Assembly (NCBI RefSeq): GCF_000027005.1
Contig: NC_012964.1
Location: forward strand, 1,984,001 to 2,048,000
DNA: 64,000 bases
Reading direction: 5' to 3'
Source of the DNA: Komagataella phaffii GS115
Taxonomy: Eukaryota; Ascomycota; Pichiomycetes; Pichiales; Pichiaceae
In this document: piece by piece, positions 18,022 through 27,208 of the stretch
Position numbering within the stretch: position 1 is the first letter of the stretch
Layout of the letters: every line of letters begins with the position of its first letter
The notes under the pieces: model-generated
Told to the model about the DNA's origin: nothing
Databases searched by the model: none
Seen by the model: the letters and a program-made list of their open reading frames with translations, nothing else
Position numbers and translations under genes: made by a program

Positions 18022-19458
18022 ATGAGTGTTTTGGATGATGATTCACCATTGGATCGGCTAAACTCGCAACGGAGGGATAAGGCTTCTGAGTATGAGGCCA
18101 AGAAGCAATCTCTGTTGGTGAAGCACAACCGAGAAGTTGTGGATCATTTATTGTCTACTAACTTAACAAGGCCCATAAGAATTACCAAAGTTCATGTTGT
18201 GAATGCGGAGATGCTAAGAGATACATTCTTAGAGACACAATTGGCACCGTTATTGAACAACGAGCGGCTGGATTTGCATGGTCTCTTGAAAAACTTAGAT
18301 TTGACAACTTCCAATTTTGCCAGAACAAGTACAATCTCCAACATAGGGGCAATACTGGAAGTAGATCCTACACCTTCATTTGCCACTGTTCCCCCTAGTA
18401 CGTTGAGAATAATTCCTGTAATCCAATTGGATCCTATCAAGCGATTCAATATGAAAATCGGCACCAATGTTGGTAATGGCGAAGGTGATGGATATCTGTC
18501 ATTGCAATATAGGAATATCTTTGGTGGAGGAGAATCGATATCCTTTGACACGAATATGGCATCTAACAACCTCAATAGTACAAGTAGATCGACTTATTTA
18601 CTGAACTTTCAATCTCCCATCCTCAATAATGCAAATTGGTTAGGAAGTATTATGGGCTATCATTCTTCCAAGTTAGTAGACTGGACTACAAGAAATGATC
18701 AAACAATCGAAGGGATTACCTTAAAATCAATCTCACAGTATAAATCGCCATGGAATTATGAGTTTTCTCTTGAAAACACACTCCGTTCTATTGATCTTTT
18801 GAGCACCAATTCACTTAACGACACTCTTTTGATGAATGCTGGAGATTCATTTAAATCCAGTTTCAATTTTACATGCAAATATGATACGAGAGATGACTCG
18901 ATACTGCCAACTAAAGGTTTCCACTCTGGTGGGTCGATAGAACTGTCCAACCTTCTCCCTTCCCTCAACTTTCAAGAGTCAAAGTTCATTAAATTGACGT
19001 CACACTTTCAACATGCATTCTCTTTTAACAAAATTATTTTCAATGGTCTGTTTAAATTTGGATATATACAATCATTGAACCATTCAAATGTTCATTTCAT
19101 GGATAGATTTTTCATTGGTGGTCCTAACGATATAAGAGGATTTACTTTAAATGGATTGGGTCCAAAGCTCTATGGATCTCCCATTGGTGGTCTGGCTTTT
19201 TACGGATTATCTGCCAGTCTCTTTACACCTCTCCCTTTTGTCGATTCTGAATCTTTCAAAACTCATACATTCATCAACGCAGGAAAGTTGATTTCGGATT
19301 CAAACTTACGAGATCCAAGTGTTTCCATAGGCACAGGCTTAGTATTCAAACATCCCATCGCTCGATTTGAGCTGAACTTTGTCCTACCTTTAAGTCAGAG
19401 TCACTTTGATTCTACGAGAAAGGGATTTCAATACGGAGTGGGTATATCTTTCATGTAA
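18022..19458 (+). CDS. SAM50: mitochondrial outer-membrane assembly protein Sam50 (Omp85 family)
   Basis: A 478-aa beta-barrel protein, close to the 484 aa of S. cerevisiae Sam50. It is the core of the SAM/TOB complex that inserts beta-barrel proteins into the mitochondrial outer membrane. The N-terminal 120 residues form the single POTRA-type domain (ITKVHVVNAEMLRD). The barrel ends with the Omp85 signature FFIGGPNDIRGFTLNGLGP and the family-typical close PIARFELNFVLPLSQ, YGVGISFM. I chose the ATG at 18022 because the open frame upstream contains no ATG. It is convergent with CAB2. Confidence 0.95.
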   Translation: MSVLDDDSPLDRLNSQRRDKASEYEAKKQSLLVKHNREVVDHLLSTNLTRPIRITKVHVVNAEMLRDTFLETQLAPLLNNERLDLHGLLKNLDLTTSNFARTSTISNIGAILEVDPTPSFATVPPSTLRIIPVIQLDPIKRFNMKIGTNVGNGEGDGYLSLQYRNIFGGGESISFDTNMASNNLNSTSRSTYLLNFQSPILNNANWLGSIMGYHSSKLVDWTTRNDQTIEGITLKSISQYKSPWNYEFSLENTLRSIDLLSTNSLNDTLLMNAGDSFKSSFNFTCKYDTRDDSILPTKGFHSGGSIELSNLLPSLNFQESKFIKLTSHFQHAFSFNKIIFNGLFKFGYIQSLNHSNVHFMDRFFIGGPNDIRGFTLNGLGPKLYGSPIGGLAFYGLSASLFTPLPFVDSESFKTHTFINAGKLISDSNLRDPSVSIGTGLVFKHPIARFELNFVLPLSQSHFDSTRKGFQYGVGISFM

Positions 19459-19534
19459 TAGTGGCTCTACGAGAAACTTCGTACCAATAGACAATAAAGA
19501 TAATTCGTAAAGGTATATAGTAAATACAGGCAGG

Positions 19535-20581
19535 TCATAATGTGCTAGTTTTCTCACACCATTTTTCATGCAATGACATAATTTCTGGTATAATCAGAGA
19601 CTCAATTTCGGTTCCATTGGCGTGTTGTTCATCCGTAAGGCGGATCCAATGTTCACCTTCTTCAGGAGTGACAAAAACAACTTCTTTCTTTCTTGTTTGC
19701 AGCAAGTTACCAATAACAAGTTGATGATTGTAACGCTCCAATGCACCGCGTGCTTTTGATAATAAAATATTTGAGTCTGTTTCCAACTTAAAGGAAATAA
19801 TCATGGCTAGGGGAGCCCACGAGTCAACAAGACGAGACAAGAATTTGGGGACGGCTTCCAAGCTGACACGAAGTTTTCCGTCATTATCGTTTTGGCTCTG
19901 TATTTTGTGCTCAGGCATTCTGCTGTGAGGAAGAAAGAAGTCAGACACCGCAGCTGCCAGGTAGAATAGACCATTGGGTCCAATTACTGATAGCTCCTGA
20001 GAAATTAATTTTAAAGTGAATAAATACTGGTGAACAGTGGTAAACGGAACAACCAGCAATAAACCTTTATCTCTAGCATTCTGATATTTCCTGAGCACAA
20101 CACGCATCTCATTCTGATACTCTGCATTAATAACCACTTGTCCATTTTCATCCTCGTTCATGTAGTCTAGAAAACAATTGGTAGTATGACTATAATGTCT
20201 TGAATACGGAAGTAACGAGAATTCTCTGTGCAAGAATATCACTGCATACCCATTCTCTAAGAAATATTCCGCTGAGGTTGCTCCTCTGGTACCAGCACTG
20301 AAATTATCAATGAATCTCACAGTATTGTTCTCCAAAGGAACAGTGGTACCACCACTGGTAACCAAGACAACCTTTCTGTTTTGCTTGTTATGACTAGCAA
20401 TGAAATTGGCAACATCTTTGGATATTTCACTCAGATAAGGAGGAGGCTTGTGCTTTTTGAAGTAATTATTCTCATCTATTGGTTGTGCGGCAGGAAACTC
20501 GGGGAAAGTTCGGTCAATTGCCGTAGCAGGTTCAAAAACAGAAGTGCGCACTCTGCTTATCGTAGGTGATGGAGGGGTCAT
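19535..20581 (-). CDS. CAB2: phosphopantothenoylcysteine synthetase (Cab2)
   Basis: A 348-aa enzyme that joins cysteine to 4'-phosphopantothenate in coenzyme A synthesis (second step after pantothenate kinase). Diagnostic segments are VVLVTSGGTTVPLENNTVRF and IDNFSAGTRGATSAEYFL near the N-terminus, then YLAAAVSDFFLP and the SFKLETD motif. S. cerevisiae Cab2 has 365 aa. The start is the ATG at 20581; the in-frame codons just upstream are not ATG. Its neighbours match YIL083C and nearby genes. Confidence 0.94.
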   Translation of the reverse strand: MTPPSPTISRVRTSVFEPATAIDRTFPEFPAAQPIDENNYFKKHKPPPYLSEISKDVANFIASHNKQNRKVVLVTSGGTTVPLENNTVRFIDNFSAGTRGATSAEYFLENGYAVIFLHREFSLLPYSRHYSHTTNCFLDYMNEDENGQVVINAEYQNEMRVVLRKYQNARDKGLLLVVPFTTVHQYLFTLKLISQELSVIGPNGLFYLAAAVSDFFLPHSRMPEHKIQSQNDNDGKLRVSLEAVPKFLSRLVDSWAPLAMIISFKLETDSNILLSKARGALERYNHQLVIGNLLQTRKKEVVFVTPEEGEHWIRLTDEQHANGTEIESLIIPEIMSLHEKWCEKTSTL

Positions 20582-21318
20582 GTCAATCAAACACTATTCT
20601 TTGTAAACCCTTCTGTTCTGAAAGAGTGATGCAGATGGTGGGGAGGTTTTTTTTTTTTCATCTTCTTTGTACTATAGATAACTAGGTGTGACTTGGTAGT
20701 GTACCAATCAACAGAGCGCCTGTCGACCGTAATGTAAGGGTAGATCTAACTCCGATGTGATGAGTCAAAAAGGTCTGAAAGCTTATTTTTCTAGGCAGTG
20801 AGCACAGCCTATTATTTTCTGGCTCGGGCTAATTAAGTAACAATGGGTATCATGGAATTTGTTTCAAAAATTTAAACCAAGAAAGACTGCTGATAGCGAG
20901 GAAGGCCATACTAGATGTGACATAATTGCCATACGTTGTATGGTGATTATTACAGCCTTATTTTCACCAAATTAGTCGTTGAAAAGCTTGATGCAGTCTT
21001 CACTTTGTTTTGGCTTGAAAATATTAGTAACAGAAGACTCATTCATTTTTAAACGCAACATCTAACTGGACCACTGTGTGACTTCGAAGCTGGAAAAAAA
21101 TCTCTCCGTACTCAAAAGGCTCTAGGAATCACAGTTGAAACCACTCCAAAAGGGCTTTCTCCCTCTTATGTTCATCCTCATCTTTTTTCTAACCAGCTCT
21201 TGCAATTTTTGAGAATGTTTCGTTCTAATATCTATTCCCTATAGGTACGCCCTTTCAATGCTTTCCCCACACTCTGCCTCTCTTCCTAACTTTTAGGAGA
21301 GAATCGCGATTAAATTAG
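20582..21318. other. divergent region CAB2 / UBP1
   Basis: This 737-base stretch has a T-run near 20650 and no long open frame. It should contain the CAB2 promoter and the 5' end of UBP1. Near its right end are a CTAAC branch-like site (21286-21290) and a TAG at 21316-21318 that could be a splice acceptor for UBP1. I could not find a convincing first exon. Confidence 0.4.
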
Positions 21319-23292
21319 TTTTTGGCAAAAATTTCTGGTTTCTCCCTCATTGAACATTCAAGCTTTCCCGGCTCAATATTCAATTCAATCCGATCAAAAG
21401 TGGAATCATTATTCAGGAAAGCTCTAGACTGGAAAGTCATCCTCTTGATTTTCACAACTACAACAATAATAGGAATAACGACTACTCTTCTTACTTCGGG
21501 AACTTTCATGGATAGATTTAATCCTCTTAGAAATAGAAGGCTGTACAACAACAATCCCGAGCAGCAGCGTAGCCTTTCTTTAGCACTTGCAAATGGTGGC
21601 TGTATTGGAGGACTATTCAATGATGGTAACACATGCTTTATGAACTCGGTCATACAATGTTTAGCATCTTCCAACGAATTATGTGATTTTTTGGACCTAA
21701 TCACAAAGTCGGAAGATAGATCTTTCTCAAAAGAGCTCAAACGCCTAATAGACAATCTCAACAGTAGACACGGGAAGAAAGTCGTCACATACAAGACGAA
21801 TCGACTGCTCAAATCCCTTACTAACGGACCAAATAAGCGTCTGTTCTTAGGCTACGACCAGGAAGACGCTCAGGAGTTTTACCAGCTGATAATGCAACAA
21901 TTGGAAAAGGATATCAAACCCGACCAGGAAAAAAAGCAGAAAGAAGTGAATCCTAGGGACCTTTTTGTTCCTAGAACGAACGATATGGTGTACGGTTTAG
22001 AAACCCTTGGAGCCCTTGGAAAATGTTACGTTCCTGCGTTGCAAGTGGATCCCTCAGCTGTTGATGCCGAGGAGAAAGTATATCCGCTAGAGCTACTAAC
22101 CCCAGTAGATGGACTTTCATGTGAAAGAATTGGATGTCTAACGTGTGGTGAAATGGGAGGAATCCGCTATTCTACGATATCTGGTATCGGTTTGAATCTA
22201 CCGAGTAGTAAACAACCATCAATCTCTCTAACATCTTTGCTGGACACTTGGATTGCTCCAGAAGTCATTGAAGATGTGGAGTGTGTTCGGTGTGGCCTTC
22301 GCCAAATTAAACAATTTGTTCAGGGTTCTCTTGATGCTGCAAGCAATGAAAAACTCAGAGCCGTGTTTCAATCCAGAATAGATGAGATAGACTCCGAACT
22401 TTCAAAACCCGTCATAAACGAAGAAGTTTACAAAAAATTGCATACCAAAAACATGATCAAAAAATCCAAAAAAGTGAAGCAGATATTCTTTTCTCGTCCT
22501 CCACCTCTATTATGTGTTCATATAAACAGATCGGTTTTTGATCCTAACACCTATATGATACGAAAGAACAATGCCAAAGTTGTTTTTTCTGAAAGACTAG
22601 ACCTCTCCAACTATGTGGCCGTGCCAGATGATGTTAACATGGATGCCAGACTGAGTTTCAGAAAACAAGATCAAGGAAAAGAAAAATCCTGGACACAAGA
22701 GTTTTCAGAAGAAGAGCACGGGATTCAAGATCAAGATGAAGATGACGTTACTGATGTTGGCCCATTAACATATTCTTTAAAGTCAATCATCTGTCATTAT
22801 GGTACTCATAACTATGGTCATTATATTGCTTTCAGAAAGTATAGAGGCGTTTGGTGGCGTATTTCTGATGAAACGGTGACAGTTTCCGATCTTCAAGAAG
22901 TACTGAATACGTCGGGTACTTTCATGATGTTTTATGAGCTCAGCCAAAGGAATGATGATAGGGACACTATAAAGTCTATAGATTTCAACAACGTCGAGAT
23001 CACAGACCCCTCTGAAGAGGTCAAAGGACAGGAGACTGATCACAGAACAAGATCCAACCAATTAACAACCTCTGATGTCGATATTGATGGCCTTCCTTCT
23101 GATCTTGAGGCAGATGAAGCAGAGGAGCATTCTGACTCCGAGTCGCCATCGGAGTCTGAGTCAGATCAAGAATCCGAATATCAACAACAATTGGATTCTG
23201 GTGAAAGCATAATAGGTAACTACAACAACGATACAGAGAATACCTCTTCTGAAGAAAAGGTGGATCAAGCATTGTTACAAGCTAATCTATAA
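21319..23292 (+). CDS. UBP1: ubiquitin-specific protease Ubp1; 5' end unresolved
   Basis: A USP-class deubiquitinase. The Cys box is GLFNDGNTCFMNSVIQC and the His box is GTHNYGHYIAFRKYRG followed by WWRISDETV; SRPPPLLCVHINRSVFDP also matches Ubp1. The first in-frame ATG is at 21508, giving 594 aa that lack the hydrophobic segment VILLIFTTTTIIGITTTLL encoded just before it. That segment corresponds to the membrane anchor of S. cerevisiae Ubp1, which is known in membrane-bound and soluble forms. The frame is open back to a TAG at 21316-21318. A hidden upstream exon or a non-AUG start could supply the anchor. The C-terminal tail is acidic. Confidence 0.88.
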   Translation, partial: FLAKISGFSLIEHSSFPGSIFNSIRSKVESLFRKALDWKVILLIFTTTTIIGITTTLLTSGTFMDRFNPLRNRRLYNNNPEQQRSLSLALANGGCIGGLFNDGNTCFMNSVIQCLASSNELCDFLDLITKSEDRSFSKELKRLIDNLNSRHGKKVVTYKTNRLLKSLTNGPNKRLFLGYDQEDAQEFYQLIMQQLEKDIKPDQEKKQKEVNPRDLFVPRTNDMVYGLETLGALGKCYVPALQVDPSAVDAEEKVYPLELLTPVDGLSCERIGCLTCGEMGGIRYSTISGIGLNLPSSKQPSISLTSLLDTWIAPEVIEDVECVRCGLRQIKQFVQGSLDAASNEKLRAVFQSRIDEIDSELSKPVINEEVYKKLHTKNMIKKSKKVKQIFFSRPPPLLCVHINRSVFDPNTYMIRKNNAKVVFSERLDLSNYVAVPDDVNMDARLSFRKQDQGKEKSWTQEFSEEEHGIQDQDEDDVTDVGPLTYSLKSIICHYGTHNYGHYIAFRKYRGVWWRISDETVTVSDLQEVLNTSGTFMMFYELSQRNDDRDTIKSIDFNNVEITDPSEEVKGQETDHRTRSNQLTTSDVDIDGLPSDLEADEAEEHSDSESPSESESDQESEYQQQLDSGESIIGNYNNDTENTSSEEKVDQALLQANL

Positions 23293-23332
23293 TATATACA
23301 TAATAGTGGATAACTTATTCTTTCCTCGCATT

Positions 23333-23785
23333 TCAAACTTCCCGTATGTCACCTTGTAACTTTTTGAGTTCTTCTAGTTGCTGTTCTCTTTCCAATTTAT
23401 TCTCTTTAGCAATCAATTCGTCAATGTCATAGTCGAACGAATTAGGGTCGGTGTTGGTGGAATTAGTAGATTTGGCACCTCGCTTTCTTAGTGTTGACGC
23501 ATCAGGGACGTTGGCCTTGAATTTCACAGGCAGAGAGTCTGCTGTGAGCCCTTTAAGTTTATTCAATTTGCTTTCGGAGTTGTTTTTTATTTGAGATCGT
23601 TGTTGCTCCAATTCTTCATCTGGTGGAAGATATCCACTATACGAACTTGACGCTCCTTTATCGGATTCATTTAAATCTTCTTTCTTTTTCTCAACAATAG
23701 TGTATGTTCCAATATTGTTCATGAGAGGGAGCATGATCAGTAAAAATACTAATGCAAACGCTATTATAATGATTAGCAGAAACAT
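23333..23785 (-). CDS. small single-pass membrane protein, unknown
   Basis: I do not recognise this 150-aa protein. Residues 2-23 are a strongly hydrophobic span (FLLIIIIAFALVFLLIMLPL), directly followed by a charged, soluble, probably cytosolic region with acidic and basic stretches (KKKEDLNESDKG, LRKRGAKS) and a helical C-terminus (ELIAKENKLEREQQLEELKK). This suits a signal-anchored protein of the ER or another membrane. It is convergent with UBP1 (41 bases). The ATG is well placed before the hydrophobic span. Confidence 0.7.
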   Translation of the reverse strand: MFLLIIIIAFALVFLLIMLPLMNNIGTYTIVEKKKEDLNESDKGASSSYSGYLPPDEELEQQRSQIKNNSESKLNKLKGLTADSLPVKFKANVPDASTLRKRGAKSTNSTNTDPNSFDYDIDELIAKENKLEREQQLEELKKLQGDIREV

Positions 23786-23953
23786 TTTATGGTTAGCAAG
23801 TGATGAGAAGCGGCATGCAACGAATTTAAATTAGGGACACATGCGAAATGTCCTGCGCGAATCGTAAAGAATCGTAAAGAGTTGTGAATCTTAATTTTAC
23901 TTCCTTATGATTACAATATAAAACACTATGAGTACAATATTCAGTTTTTTCAA

Positions 23954-25510
23954 TCAGTCATCTATGTTCTGACCAAGCCGCTGAGAGCTAAATATATCTT
24001 GGACAGATTGGGAGTAAAGCTCGTCATTCATTTCTGTTACTGGTTCATTCCTCCTGTAAGCTTCCTCCCTCTTTAGTTCATCCATCAGCGGCTTGATACA
24101 CAGTTTACCACATTCAGTTTTGAAATGTCTACCCAGCGCATCTGTTCGGGCAAATCTTTTTTCACAGCCCCATGTAGTTACTCCGTCAGACAAAACACCT
24201 TTGCAGCAATACTTTCGTTCACCACTATGCAGATCCTCATGACGCTTTCTGTCGTGAGAACGAGCAAATGCCTTCCCGCATATTGAACACTGGAAAGGCC
24301 TTTCATCAGCGTGCGTGCGAAGGTGAGACTTCAAATTATATGGTCTTGTGAATCTCTTGGAGCAGAGCGAGCAAGCATAGATGGAAGGGTTCTTTTGCGG
24401 CGTCTTGGAGCTTGGCTGAGAAGCTGCCAACTCAAGAGTCTTTTCTCTGCTCATAACTTCCATATGATGATCTGTTGCACTGTCTCTAGATCTAGACCTG
24501 GACTTTGGCGGTTCCCTAGATTTAGAACGTTCTTTCGAGTTTCTAGAGTTGGACTCGGATTTCCTCCTCTGTCTACCTTCTCTCATTGCTTGAAACTGAT
24601 CTCCAGGTACCAAAAACGAAGACGTGTCTAAAACTGAGGATATTTGTGGAATATCATGTTGTCTGTCATTTGAACTCAACGAGTTTGACCTGGAATGTTT
24701 GGGTGTGTTATATGGAGATGAATGGTTAGATTGAGAAAAAAGAGACGGGGTATTTGCTGCTATATCATTTGGGGCTTGCAAGACTTTGATTATGGGAGTC
24801 TGAAGTTGTATAGGAGGACTGAGAGTATGAGGAGTCTGATTTTGTTGCTCTTGTTGTTCGAGTTGAAGCTGGTCTTGATGAATTAAATTTGTCTCAGTGA
24901 GTCTTTCTAATCTGTGGTGTAACTCTGAAAGCTCTTCGTAAGCTGCCTCCGTTTTTATCTGATTCACGTAAGGCTGTGACGTTTGATCTAGCTGTAGTGT
25001 TTCCAGATTGAGTTCGTTTCTTTCATCACTGTTCATAGATAAGAGAGCAGGAGACAATGAGGCTTGATCATGAAGTAGCGTTGGAGGGGTAATATGGGAA
25101 TGAGTTGACAGCTCCGATAAGTTGGAGATGGAGTTGGTCCTCGATACGGCATCAGCATTCAAGTATTGGTTGAAGTCTTGGGCGCTTCTGGTTTCCTGAT
25201 CATTGACGGTTAAATGCTTATCATAAACTGGTTGCGATTCTTGATAGAAAACAGGCTGCTGGTCATTATCAAACTCCAGTTTTATTTTCACCTGTGCTGG
25301 TATAATTTCCTGGTATGAACTGGTTGAAAAACTGTCTGTAGCTTCAAAAGAAGCGTTTGGAGGAAGTGAATCTCTAATCTCACCCTTAGCCGGAGGAATC
25401 CAACTACTCATTAAACCGTTGATTGATTCTTCGATTGAAGCTGACTCGATAGGAGAAATAGATAAGTATCTGGAGATATCAAACTCATCCTCAAGCCGTT
25501 GGTCTGCCAT
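23954..25510 (-). CDS. CRZ1: calcineurin-responsive C2H2 transcription factor (Crz1)
   Basis: A 518-aa factor with C-terminal zinc fingers: finger 1 at 378-400 ([19 protein letters not shown]), finger 2 at 406-428 ([19 protein letters not shown]) and an atypical third unit at 434-467 with wide Cys spacing ([19 protein letters not shown]), the arrangement of Crz1. The N-terminal 370 residues are Ser/Gln-rich and disordered, suited to activation and calcineurin control. PIIKVL (239-244) and PQISSV (288-293) are candidate calcineurin-docking PxIxIT-like sites. An Arg/Ser-rich stretch (312-342) may be a nuclear localisation region. Crz1 is dephosphorylated by calcineurin under Ca2+ stress and enters the nucleus. 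It is divergent from SDS3. Confidence 0.9.
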   Translation of the reverse strand: MADQRLEDEFDISRYLSISPIESASIEESINGLMSSWIPPAKGEIRDSLPPNASFEATDSFSTSSYQEIIPAQVKIKLEFDNDQQPVFYQESQPVYDKHLTVNDQETRSAQDFNQYLNADAVSRTNSISNLSELSTHSHITPPTLLHDQASLSPALLSMNSDERNELNLETLQLDQTSQPYVNQIKTEAAYEELSELHHRLERLTETNLIHQDQLQLEQQEQQNQTPHTLSPPIQLQTPIIKVLQAPNDIAANTPSLFSQSNHSSPYNTPKHSRSNSLSSNDRQHDIPQISSVLDTSSFLVPGDQFQAMREGRQRRKSESNSRNSKERSKSREPPKSRSRSRDSATDHHMEVMSREKTLELAASQPSSKTPQKNPSIYACSLCSKRFTRPYNLKSHLRTHADERPFQCSICGKAFARSHDRKRHEDLHSGERKYCCKGVLSDGVTTWGCEKRFARTDALGRHFKTECGKLCIKPLMDELKREEAYRRNEPVTEMNDELYSQSVQDIFSSQRLGQNIDD

Positions 25511-26024
25511 GTTTACGCTCCGTTCAGGGCAAATGAAGTATATTTGGTTGTCTCCTGTGTAGATTTTGACCCAGGAGGTTCAAGGCTAATAGTTCATCGA
25601 TTGAGTGGTACACTAATCGCATGAACTGAAATATCTTTAATGGAGTAGATATACCGGCAAAATCAATTGAATAACTGAGGATGGAAGAGAACTACGCATT
25701 ACAATTTGTATACTCCTAAAATATACATGACTGTTGACTTTTGAGCCTTGAATGAGTCAGCTTTTTACTCCCAACTTTATCCCCTGTCCCTATTTTTGTT
25801 TTGGTATTAACGCTATCAGTGAACGGATTAATCGATTGACGCACGACGTCATGGCTCTCCGCGAAAAAAAGAAATGAGTAATTTATTGCAAAGGAGCTTT
25901 GTAAACTTGACGCTAAATAGATAAATAATATATTGGTTAGTACACGAGATGGTTGATTAAGAATTTCATGTCCTAGGTAAGAGACACTCCAATCACTAGC
26001 TATATAATTCCACAACCACTGACA
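25511..26024. other. divergent promoter CRZ1 / SDS3
   Basis: This 514-base region between two divergent genes contains the palindrome-like ACGACGT near 25843 and A/T-rich blocks near 25870-25935. I see no supported gene. Confidence 0.4.
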
Positions 26025-27077
26025 ATGGATGGCTATTATTACCAACCCCCAATGGTTCAACAATATGGCTATGTCCCTACTCAACCAGTGTACTATATGG
26101 GCCCACAGGGCTATTATTCACAATTTCTTCCACCCATTCCGGGGAGTCAACAAGAACAACAGTTCTATAATGCGGGCCAACCCAACCAAGCAACTAATAT
26201 CACGAACAAGAAGGACAAAAAAAGACTTCAAATCCAGAACAAATTGATAAAAATGGAGGAAAAGTTTCAAGAAGAAAAGGATTTCATTTATAGAAGCAAT
26301 CTTCATGATTTGCAGTATGAAAGGAGTACTCTCCACGCCGACGTCAATGAGGCATACTTAACAGAGATCCGTGATCTTCAAGAAATCAGAGATGAAGAGC
26401 TGGTAAGGCTACGTCTTTGGGAAGATTATCAAGTGAGTTGCGTCACGAGACAGTTTAATGAAGGCTATGAAAAGGCCAACAAAGAGTATGACAGATTGGT
26501 CACTATTTTCAAAACAAAACTGAAAGAGAGAATTGAGCACAAAATAAAACAACTTAAAGAAGATAAGGTACTAATGGACTTTAGTAGCCATTTGCCAAAG
26601 ACGAACACTCGTTCTCATAATAACGTCAATGGTGGAATATTTGGCCTTACCCCCGGTAACATTTCTGATAGAGAGGTCAATTCTAACGGCTATTACTCTT
26701 CCACGGATAGAAGATCACGCCGTAGGAAGTTTGATCATACCACAGATAACGGTGAAGACTCATACGATTCAAATGATAACACTTCTGGATCTGCCTCGAA
26801 CATTTCCAGAAGATCCAAGATGAAGAAAACTGGTGGTAATACATCTGCAAGATCTTCATCTGACACTGACGACACTTTCTTGACCGACGATCATGCTTTG
26901 AAATTGTTATTTGGTTCAGATTACGAGAAGCCGAAAGATAAACCCTCTACTAGACATTCTTCAAAAAGCTTTAATGGAGTTTCAAGTCTTAAACCAGAGG
27001 AATTAAACGAAGACCTGGAGATCCTAAGGAGTGCTATCCACACTATATCGCATACAAAGAAGATGGCTAGTAAGTAA
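26025..27077 (+). CDS. SDS3: Rpd3L histone-deacetylase subunit (Sds3 family)
   Basis: A 350-aa protein with the Sds3/BRMS1-type coiled-coil domain at about 65-190: MEEKFQEEKDFIYRSNLHDL, then YLTEIRDLQEIRDEELVRLR and a long basic helix (KTKLKERIEHKIKQLKEDK). The N-terminus is Tyr/Gln/Pro-rich, and the C-terminal half is Ser-rich with basic patches. Sds3 supports assembly of the Rpd3L deacetylase complex. Dep1 belongs to the same superfamily, but gene order (CAB2 nearby, then a KTR gene, as YIL083C-YIL084C-YIL085C) favours Sds3. The repressor Tod6/Dot6 encoded at 4 kb works through the same complex in S. cerevisiae. Confidence 0.85.
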   Translation: MDGYYYQPPMVQQYGYVPTQPVYYMGPQGYYSQFLPPIPGSQQEQQFYNAGQPNQATNITNKKDKKRLQIQNKLIKMEEKFQEEKDFIYRSNLHDLQYERSTLHADVNEAYLTEIRDLQEIRDEELVRLRLWEDYQVSCVTRQFNEGYEKANKEYDRLVTIFKTKLKERIEHKIKQLKEDKVLMDFSSHLPKTNTRSHNNVNGGIFGLTPGNISDREVNSNGYYSSTDRRSRRRKFDHTTDNGEDSYDSNDNTSGSASNISRRSKMKKTGGNTSARSSSDTDDTFLTDDHALKLLFGSDYEKPKDKPSTRHSSKSFNGVSSLKPEELNEDLEILRSAIHTISHTKKMASK

Positions 27078-27109
27078 TGAAGTTACACCTGATTCTCTGT
27101 ATGTCTTCC

Positions 27110-27129
27110 TTTTTTTTTTTTTTTTTTTT
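27110..27129 (+). repeat. run of 20 T
   Basis: An uninterrupted poly-T run lies 33 bases after the SDS3 stop and 80 bases before the KTR start. Such tracts exclude nucleosomes in yeast promoters and can also help end the upstream transcript. Its length makes it prone to sequencing and replication slippage. Confidence 0.9.
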
Positions 27130-27208
27130 GTACTCTGTTTCCAATACCTCGCTGTTAGGGTGTTTGACGAAAGATGAATGTTCCACAAATACAAAACCTC
27201 AGGCAATA

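Noticed and set aside
27077..27208. 44-residue N-terminal extension of the KTR5 homologue from the ATG at 27077
   Set aside because: It overlaps the SDS3 stop, runs through a 20-T tract that yields poly-Phe, and would put the membrane anchor too far inside.
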